Shown: positions 1 through 4,427 of the stretch, one piece after another
Layout: each line of letters begins with the position of its first letter
Numbering within the stretch: the stretch's first letter is position 1
NCBI GenBank assembly: GCA_022572825.1
Contig: JACZVE010000212.1
Span: 1-5,965, forward strand
DNA: 5,965 nt
From: SAR324 cluster bacterium
GTDB lineage: Bacteria; SAR324; JACQKK01
Direction of reading: 5' to 3'
The notes under the pieces: generated by a model
Told to the model about the DNA's origin: nothing
The model's database searches: none
What the model saw: the letters and a program-made list of their open reading frames with translations, nothing else
Program-made: the position numbers and the translations under genes

Positions 1-105
1 TCCGGCGTCGGCACAACCGCCGGGACCGAGCAGGTCAAGCGCTTTCCAGAAGGCGGGGAGACAGAACAAGCAGAGGCACTGAATAGCAGGGAGGGGCCGG
101 AGAAG

Positions 106-189
106 GGGAGAAACGCGAGACTCGCAGGGAGAAACGCGAGACTCGCAGGGAGAAACGCGAGACTCGCAGGGAGAAACGCGAGACTCGCA
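106..189. repeat. Four exact tandem copies of a 21-bp palindromic unit
   Basis: Four head-to-tail copies lie at 106-126, 127-147, 148-168 and 169-189, with no mismatch between them. Each copy contains the odd palindrome GCGAGACTCGC (five-base arms around a central A) preceded by GGGAGAAAC. The 21-bp period is two turns of B-DNA, so the palindromes would lie on the same face of the helix. There are no unique spacers, so this is not a CRISPR array. The array lies downstream of the minus-strand gene pair. The flanking sequence 1-105 shows no supportable gene: one plus-strand frame is open through it but has no recognisable protein character. Identity of the copies suggests recent slippage or active homogenisation. 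Any role, such as protein-binding site or transcript 3' structure, is inference. Confidence 0.95.
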
Positions 190-196
190 GCGTTTC
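173..196 (-). terminator. Possible hairpin at the 3' end of the minus-strand gene pair
   Basis: GAAACGC at 173-179 in the last repeat copy pairs perfectly with GCGTTTC at 190-196 just outside the array, giving a seven-base stem and ten-base loop. On the minus strand it lies about 57 bases past the stop codon of the small gene. It is not followed by a proper run of U, only UCUCCC after the stem's own UUUC, so it is at best a weak intrinsic terminator or an RNA 3'-end stabiliser. No better terminator is visible between 190 and 252. Confidence 0.22.
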
Positions 197-252
197 ACTC
201 AAGCAACATTCACCTCAATTTGAATGCGAATTCGAATCGAGCGCCTCGTACA

Positions 253-609
253 CTAAAACAGCTTCAGCGTGCGATAAAGCTCCCGATCCAGGAACTTTTG
301 ATAATCGGCACCGGCTCCCTCCACCAGCAGCCGGTACAACTTCGCGACGTCCTTTTGCTCCTCGGCCGGGGCAGCAACGACCAATTCGAATCCGTCACGG
401 TTGACCGGTTTGCCCAGCTTGAACAGGTACTGGACGTTCTTCGTCGCCTCCCCCTGGTACAGCAGGGTCACCTCGTGATTGGGGTGCACCGCCTTGTAGC
501 TGCGGATGATGTTCATCCACGCTTCGATGTTGGCGAACCCGAAGTGATCGACGGTGATGACAATCCGCCGCGGAGCCGTTTGTGTTGCCCGGGTCGACGT
601 CCGTTCCAT
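253..609 (-). CDS. Conserved-looking small protein of unknown function (118 aa)
   Basis: I do not recognise this protein. The ATG at 609 is chosen because AGGG (618-615) lies five bases upstream and the recognisable alternating alpha/beta pattern starts soon after. A longer in-frame version, starting at 738, would run into the end of the AICAR transformylase gene and adds low-complexity Pro/Arg/Gly sequence. The product opens with a hydrophobic beta strand (RRIVITVDHFGF, residues about 14-25). It continues as alternating helices and strands (EVTLLYQGE, FELVVAAPAEE) and ends in a charged helix. There is no signal peptide, membrane segment, cysteine or obvious catalytic motif. The layout is faintly like a DsrE/DsrF-type fold, but the active cysteine is absent, so this is only a suggestion. 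It lies 71 bp downstream of the purine gene on the same strand and may be co-transcribed with it. Confidence 0.72.
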   Translation of the reverse strand: MERTSTRATQTAPRRIVITVDHFGFANIEAWMNIIRSYKAVHPNHEVTLLYQGEATKNVQYLFKLGKPVNRDGFELVVAAPAEEQKDVAKLYRLLVEGAGADYQKFLDRELYRTLKLF

Positions 610-680
610 GATCGCCCTGAATGTGGGTGCCGTGGGGGTGCGGCCGGGCCGCGCGGGTGGCCTGCCCTCCGCTGAGCCCA

Positions 681-1880
681 CTAATGGTGGAATAACCTGA
701 GACCGGAGAAGGCCATCGCCATGCCGTACTCGTCGCAAGCCGCGATCACTGCCTGATCCGCGACGCTTCCACCAGGTTGTACGATATATGTTACGCCCCG
801 TTTCGCGGCCTGGTCAATGCTGTCGCGGAAGGGGAAGAAGGCGTCGGAGGCCAGGCTCACCCCCTTGAGACCGGCGATCCATTCCTCCTTTTGCCGCGGC
901 TCCAGGGGAGGCGGAGTTTGCTCGAACAGCGGCAGCCACTGTGCGTATTCCGGGGGGGTGAAATCCCCCTCGATATAGCGCACGCGGGCGTTGGTGCGAT
1001 CCACGCGCTTCACACCGCTGTTGAAGGGCAGCCCGACGATGCTCGGGTGGTGGCGCAGCCACCAGATTTCCGCCTTGCGGCCGGCCAGCTTGGTGCAATC
1101 GACTCGGCTCTGCTGCCCCGCCCCGACACCGATCATCTGTCCGTCAAGGGCGTAGCCGACCGAGTTGGATTGCGTGTACTTGATCGTGATCGCGGCCACC
1201 AGCAGGTCGCGAATGGCTTCCGGCGGCAGCCGCGTTGAGGCAGTGACCACCCGCCCCAGAAGCTCCGCGCCGATACGGGCATCGTTGCGGCGTTGGGCGA
1301 AGGTAACGCCGAACACCTCTTTCAGCTCGTTTTCCGGCGGCCGGTATGCCGGGTCGGCCTCGAGCACGATGAAGGCGCCCTGTTTTTTCCGTTTGAGGAC
1401 GCTCAGCGCCTCTCCTTCGTAACCGGGGGCAATGATGCCGTCGCTCACCTCCGTCTTCAACACCTGTGCGGTGGCCTCGTCCACGGGATCGCTCAGGGCG
1501 GCGAAGTCACCGTAAGACGACATGGGGTCCGCCCCCCGCGCCCGCAGGTAGGCGGCTGTTTGCGGCGACAGGGGCTCATCGCCCGCCTCGTACACGGCCC
1601 GAAGTTCCCTGCTCAGCGGCACGGCCACGGCGGCGCCGGCCGGGCTGACATGCTTGAAGGAGGCGGCGGCGGGCAGACCGGACGCCTGCCTGAGCTCCAG
1701 CACGAGTTGCCACGCGTTGAGCGCGTCCAGCAGGTTGATATAACCCGGCTTGCCGTTCAGTACGGCGAAGGGCAGCTCGCGCTCGCCTTCCATGTAGACA
1801 GCCGCCGGCTGCTGGTGCGGGTTGCAGCCGTACTTCAGGGGCAGCCGAAAGCGATAGGTGCGGCGTAAGGTGTCAAACAT
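681..1880 (-). CDS. purH: Stand-alone AICAR transformylase (phosphoribosylaminoimidazolecarboxamide formyltransferase)
   Basis: This cytosolic enzyme transfers a formyl group from 10-formyltetrahydrofolate to AICAR, giving FAICAR, the penultimate step of de novo purine synthesis. Numbering from the ATG at 1880 (399 aa), visible family motifs are KYGCNPHQ (16-23), LNGKPGYINLLDALNAWQLV (41-60), SFKHVSPAGAA (74-84, with the Lys-His catalytic pair at 76-77), SYGDFAALSD, KYTQSNSVGYA, GAGQQSR, WWLRHHP, SDAFFPFRD and a terminal LRLFHH. From memory these read closer to the C-terminal half of animal ATIC than to E. coli PurH. The N-terminal IMP cyclohydrolase domain (about 200 aa) of bifunctional PurH is absent, and the DNA upstream does not encode it. 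The frame extends upstream to an ATG at 1907 and a TTG at 1919. I prefer 1880 because AGGT sits nine bases upstream and the first conserved motif then starts at residue 16. The gene symbol is used for the activity; it is not a full-length PurH. Confidence 0.95.
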   Translation of the reverse strand: MFDTLRRTYRFRLPLKYGCNPHQQPAAVYMEGERELPFAVLNGKPGYINLLDALNAWQLVLELRQASGLPAAASFKHVSPAGAAVAVPLSRELRAVYEAGDEPLSPQTAAYLRARGADPMSSYGDFAALSDPVDEATAQVLKTEVSDGIIAPGYEGEALSVLKRKKQGAFIVLEADPAYRPPENELKEVFGVTFAQRRNDARIGAELLGRVVTASTRLPPEAIRDLLVAAITIKYTQSNSVGYALDGQMIGVGAGQQSRVDCTKLAGRKAEIWWLRHHPSIVGLPFNSGVKRVDRTNARVRYIEGDFTPPEYAQWLPLFEQTPPPLEPRQKEEWIAGLKGVSLASDAFFPFRDSIDQAAKRGVTYIVQPGGSVADQAVIAACDEYGMAMAFSGLRLFHH

Positions 1881-2015
1881 GTGGGCGGGACCTGAAGCGG
1901 CAACCATGGCGGGATGCAAGCCCCCCCTGGCGACGCGGTGCGGGAGCGCCTTGCGATGGCGGCACGCCGCACCCCGGCGGCCGATACCGACGCGGCGACG
2001 CTTGTTTTCAGGGCA

Positions 2016-2045
2016 AAGCTATCGGTGCGGTGGGCGGATTGTCAA
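2016..2045 (-). promoter_or_regulatory. Candidate sigma70-type promoter for the AICAR transformylase operon
   Basis: On the minus strand a perfect -35 hexamer TTGACA (2045-2040) is followed after 18 bases by TAGCTT (2021-2016), a poor -10 match (3 of 6). Transcription would start near 2009 and give a leader of about 130 bases before the ATG at 1880. The placement and orientation fit, but the weak -10 keeps this tentative. Confidence 0.38.
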
Positions 2046-2109
2046 CGCTGGCGCTCGGGTTCAATCCCCGCACTGCCAATCCCATGCCGGAGCGCTGCGC
2101 GCAAATTAA

Positions 2110-2139
2110 GTGACGCCGTCAGGCGAAATATGGTAATCT
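2110..2139 (+). promoter_or_regulatory. Candidate promoter for the envelope operon
   Basis: GTGACG (2110-2115) and TAATCT (2134-2139) are separated by 18 bases in the AT-rich part of the intergenic region. Each is an imperfect match to the sigma70 consensus. The predicted start near 2146 would give a leader of about 80 bases before the first gene at 2226. No other promoter is evident before the second and third genes, which supports a single transcript. Confidence 0.32.
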
Positions 2140-2225
2140 AATTCCCCTGATTTGCTTGGAAGCGCGGTTTCCCCGAGAGGAAGTTCGATCCATCGCCGCA
2201 ATTTTCACTTGTCCGGAGTGCAAAC

Positions 2226-3089
2226 ATGAAGAGGGCCCTTTGGCTTGCCGGCGTGCTGATCTTCGTACCGGTCCTGTCCTGGGGGCAAGGCAACCAGCAA
2301 GGCTCGATCGATGCCCGCTGTACGCAGCCTAGCGAGCAGGCCTGTGTGGATTGGAACAACGGCCTGGCCATCGCCGTGGGATCCGGCGCCCCCGCGACCT
2401 GGGCCAAGACGGCTGCCCAGAAGAATATCAGCGCCACGCGGGCAGCCCGGCTGGACGCCGCCCGCAACCTGCTGGAGCTCATCAAGGGGGTCAATCTCAA
2501 CACCGCCACGGATCTCCAGGGCGCGATGGTGGCCAGCGATACGGTGCAGACCAGCATTCAAGGCCGCCTGTTCGGAATTCGGCCGGTCGAACGCCCCCGC
2601 TACTTTTCCGATGGCAGCGTGCAGGTGAAGCTGGAGGCGCGCCTGCGGGAAATCATTCCCGAGGAGCTGTATCTGGATACTCAGGGCCCGCCGCGCGAGC
2701 TGGGCGGCCCGTTGGGTTCCCCGGCCGGCTCCGCTCTCGATACCTCGCAGGCCTACACCGGACTGATCATCGACGCGCGTGGCACCGGCATCCAGCCGGC
2801 ATTGGCGCCGAAAGTCTACGATCCCCAGGAGCGCGAGGTGTACGGCTCGGCCTACGTGAGCCGGGAATTCTCGGTGTCACAGGGGATGGTGGGCTATGTC
2901 AAAAGCATCGAGGCCGCCGCCGCCACGGACCGTGTGCAGGGCAATCCGGCCGTGATCAAGGCAGAGCAGGCGGTTGGGGCCAACAAGGCCGATTTGGTGA
3001 TCTCCCAGGCCGACGCCGATGCCCTCCGCGCCATCGCCCAGCAGCAGACTTTTCTGCGGGAGGCCCGCGTGATGATCGTGCTGGATTAG
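2226..3089 (+). CDS. Exported LPP20/FlgT-N-like protein (287 aa)
   Basis: A Sec-type signal peptide is visible: MKR, then hydrophobic LWLAGVLIFVPVLSWG, with likely cleavage near residue 20-22. It has no lipobox, so a soluble periplasmic protein is expected. GGAG at 2215-2218 lies seven bases before the ATG. Residues about 45-145 show the pattern of the LPP20 / FlgT N-terminal domain: a Gly-containing strand, a helix rich in Ala and Arg (ATRAARLDAARNLLELIKGV, 70-89), then IQGRLFG and a final strand DGSVQVKLEARL. A second conserved-looking part follows a Gly/Pro linker, with YTGLIIDARGTGIQPALAPK (177-196) and EVYG. The C-terminus is helical and ends in strand ARVMIVLD. Two cysteines (32 and 40) just after the signal peptide could form a disulfide. 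Related proteins occur in Gram-negative genomes, mostly uncharacterised. It is the first gene of a three-gene set, 49 bp before the next. Confidence 0.9.
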   Translation: MKRALWLAGVLIFVPVLSWGQGNQQGSIDARCTQPSEQACVDWNNGLAIAVGSGAPATWAKTAAQKNISATRAARLDAARNLLELIKGVNLNTATDLQGAMVASDTVQTSIQGRLFGIRPVERPRYFSDGSVQVKLEARLREIIPEELYLDTQGPPRELGGPLGSPAGSALDTSQAYTGLIIDARGTGIQPALAPKVYDPQEREVYGSAYVSREFSVSQGMVGYVKSIEAAAATDRVQGNPAVIKAEQAVGANKADLVISQADADALRAIAQQQTFLREARVMIVLD

Positions 3090-3125
3090 TGGCGACGGCT
3101 ATGGGATCAACCCGGATCGAATTGC

Positions 3126-3134
3126 AGGGAGAGG
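3126..3134 (+). promoter_or_regulatory. Ribosome binding site deciding the lipoprotein start
   Basis: AGGGAGAGG at 3126-3134 is a strong Shine-Dalgarno match, with AGGGAG ending seven bases before the ATG at 3139. The other in-frame start-like codons, TTG 3154 and ATG 3169, have no comparable site at proper distance, so 3139 is taken as the start. Confidence 0.75.
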
Positions 3135-3177
3135 CATTATGAAGCAAGGCATTTTGAAGCATGGCATCATGAAAATA
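3133..3177 (+). repeat. Three tandem 15-bp copies spanning the start codon
   Basis: Copies lie at 3133-3147 (GGCATTATGAAGCAA), 3148-3162 (GGCATTTTGAAGCAT) and 3163-3177 (GGCATCATGAAAATA). Copy 2 differs from copy 1 at two positions and copy 3 is more diverged. Because 15 is a multiple of three, each copy places an in-frame ATG, TTG or ATG, and the protein gains the duplicated N-terminus MKQGILKHGIMK. This looks like a small slippage expansion that lengthened the signal peptide. Confidence 0.85.
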
Positions 3178-4401
3178 AGTGCCATGTCATTTGTTCCGTA
3201 TGTGATCCTCCTGGCGGCCGTGGCGGTGCTGCTGGCCGCTGGGTGCGCCAAGGAGCCGCGCAAAGCCGTCGGCCGGCTGGACACCCCCGAGCACCATACC
3301 CTGCGGGGCCACGACTTCATCGACAAAGGCCGCTGGGACGACGCGGAGCGTTCCTTCGATCTTGCCATCGACCTGGGTAAGGACCACGGGCCGGCCTATG
3401 CGGGCAAGGCGATCGTCGTCGCGCACGAGGCGGCCAAGCCGGGCCTTTCCGAGGATCAGCGCGAGGACTTCGCCGAGAAGGCCGACGATCTGCTCGACGA
3501 GGCCTTGAAATACAGCAAGAACGATGACGAGGAGCGCGCCGCTCACACCGCCGGCATCCGGGTCTTCCGATTGACCAAGCTCCCGCGCGACTGGCTGTCG
3601 GAAGCGGCGGATCACTACGAGGACGCCGTGGATCTCGACCGCCGCCAGATCGATCCGGACCCGCACTTCTACATGGCCCGCGCCTACCGCGACGCCTTTG
3701 CAATGAAGAAGGCGGAAGACCTGTACCGCAAGGTTCTGGGGATGAACACCAGCAAGACAGGTCAGGCGGACGCGGAACTTTCGGTGGTGCAGAAGATCAT
3801 TCGGGCAGAGCCCGGCACGCGGCACGGAAGGGTGATTGCCTTCGCGGATTCGATTTCGCGGGCGGACATCGCCGCGTTGTTCATCGAGGAGCTGAGGCTG
3901 GACAAGCTCTACGCCCGCGGGAACACGCAGCGCTTCGACACGCGTTTCAAGGCCCCTGCCACCCAGCGGCAGTTTCAGGCGGACAAGGTTGTCAAGGCGC
4001 CCGAAGCCTCCGACGTCGATGATCATCCCCTGCGCGCTGACATCGAGGAAGTGCTGCGGCTGCGGGTCGCCGGCCTGCAGCCCGATCCGGCCCACAAGTT
4101 TCATCCCAACGACAAGGTGCGCAGGGGTGAGTTCGCCATGATGGTGGAGGACATCCTGGTCAAGGTAACCGGCGAGCAGGGTCTGAAGACGAAATTTATC
4201 GGGCAGACCTCCCCATTCGCGGACGTCCGCAGCGATGTGCCCTGGTTCAACGCCGTCCAGACCGTCAGCAGCCGCAGCCTCATGGAGCCCACCGACAAGA
4301 TCAACGGGGTGTTCGGGCCGCTGAAACCCGTTACGGGCGCCGATGCGCTGCTCGTGATCCGGCTGCTCAAGGATGAACTGCGCAGCTATGTGCGATCCTG
4401 A
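3139..4401 (+). CDS. Lipoprotein with TPR-like helices and SLH-like domains (420 aa)
   Basis: The N-terminus is a lipoprotein signal peptide: a hydrophobic stretch (residues 18-34) ends in LLAAGC, so Cys36 should be lipidated. The following AKEP lacks an Asp at +2, which by the E. coli rule favours outer-membrane sorting. Residues about 50-215 are helical repeats of TPR type, for example RGHDFIDKGRWDDAERSFDL, HYEDAVDLD and HFYMARAYRDAFAMKKAEDL. Residues about 232-256 (AFADSISRADIAALFIEEL) resemble the second half of an SLH motif. Residues about 292-341 form a clearer SLH module (DIEEVLRLRVAGL, then FHPNDKVRRGEFAMMVEDIL), and 358-412 a second (SPFADV, WFNAVQTVSSRSLM, FGPLKPVTGADALLVI). SLH domains usually bind cell-wall polymers; TPRs bind proteins. 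It would sit at the envelope as a scaffold, but its partners are unknown. Linker 262-290 is polar and probably disordered. It lies between two FlgT/LPP20-like genes. Confidence 0.92.
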   Translation: MKQGILKHGIMKISAMSFVPYVILLAAVAVLLAAGCAKEPRKAVGRLDTPEHHTLRGHDFIDKGRWDDAERSFDLAIDLGKDHGPAYAGKAIVVAHEAAKPGLSEDQREDFAEKADDLLDEALKYSKNDDEERAAHTAGIRVFRLTKLPRDWLSEAADHYEDAVDLDRRQIDPDPHFYMARAYRDAFAMKKAEDLYRKVLGMNTSKTGQADAELSVVQKIIRAEPGTRHGRVIAFADSISRADIAALFIEELRLDKLYARGNTQRFDTRFKAPATQRQFQADKVVKAPEASDVDDHPLRADIEEVLRLRVAGLQPDPAHKFHPNDKVRRGEFAMMVEDILVKVTGEQGLKTKFIGQTSPFADVRSDVPWFNAVQTVSSRSLMEPTDKINGVFGPLKPVTGADALLVIRLLKDELRSYVRS

Positions 4402-4427
4402 GCCGCGCCGCCTGTCCCTGCCCAGCC

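Larger units (their letters stand above)
1881..2225. other. Divergent intergenic region, no gene seen
   Basis: These 345 bp separate the minus-strand purine gene from the plus-strand envelope genes. Short plus-strand frames here overlap the purine gene and have no protein character. Contents I can see are a candidate minus-strand promoter around 2016-2045, a candidate plus-strand promoter around 2110-2139, a run of seven C at 1921-1927 (G-rich on the minus strand), and GC-rich self-complementary segments such as GCGGCACGCCGC near 1956-1967. The last two lie in the predicted 5' leader of the purine gene. The plus-proximal part (about 2100-2215) is noticeably more AT-rich than the rest, as expected of a promoter. 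Confidence 0.7.

Noticed and set aside
106..189. CRISPR array
   Set aside because: The 21-bp units abut directly with no spacers, and no cas gene is in the window.
1..675. Continuous open plus-strand frame reading through the 21-bp repeats as (GRNARLA)4 and on across the small gene
   Set aside because: No start or ribosome site is visible, the composition is unlike a folded protein, and the opposite strand at 253-609 reads as a much better protein. Long antisense frames are common in GC-rich DNA.
681..1919. Longer AICAR transformylase starting at TTG 1919 or ATG 1907
   Set aside because: The G-rich site is one base from the TTG and 13 from ATG 1907, both poor spacings, and the extra residues precede the conserved start of the family. 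ATG 1907 remains possible.
2053..2078. tRNA T-arm-like sequence GGGTTCAATCCCCG suggesting a tRNA or an attachment-site remnant
   Set aside because: The T-loop consensus fits, but the matching 5' acceptor strand TGGCAGT, D-arm and anticodon stem are absent at the proper distances and no CCA falls in place. No integrase is nearby.
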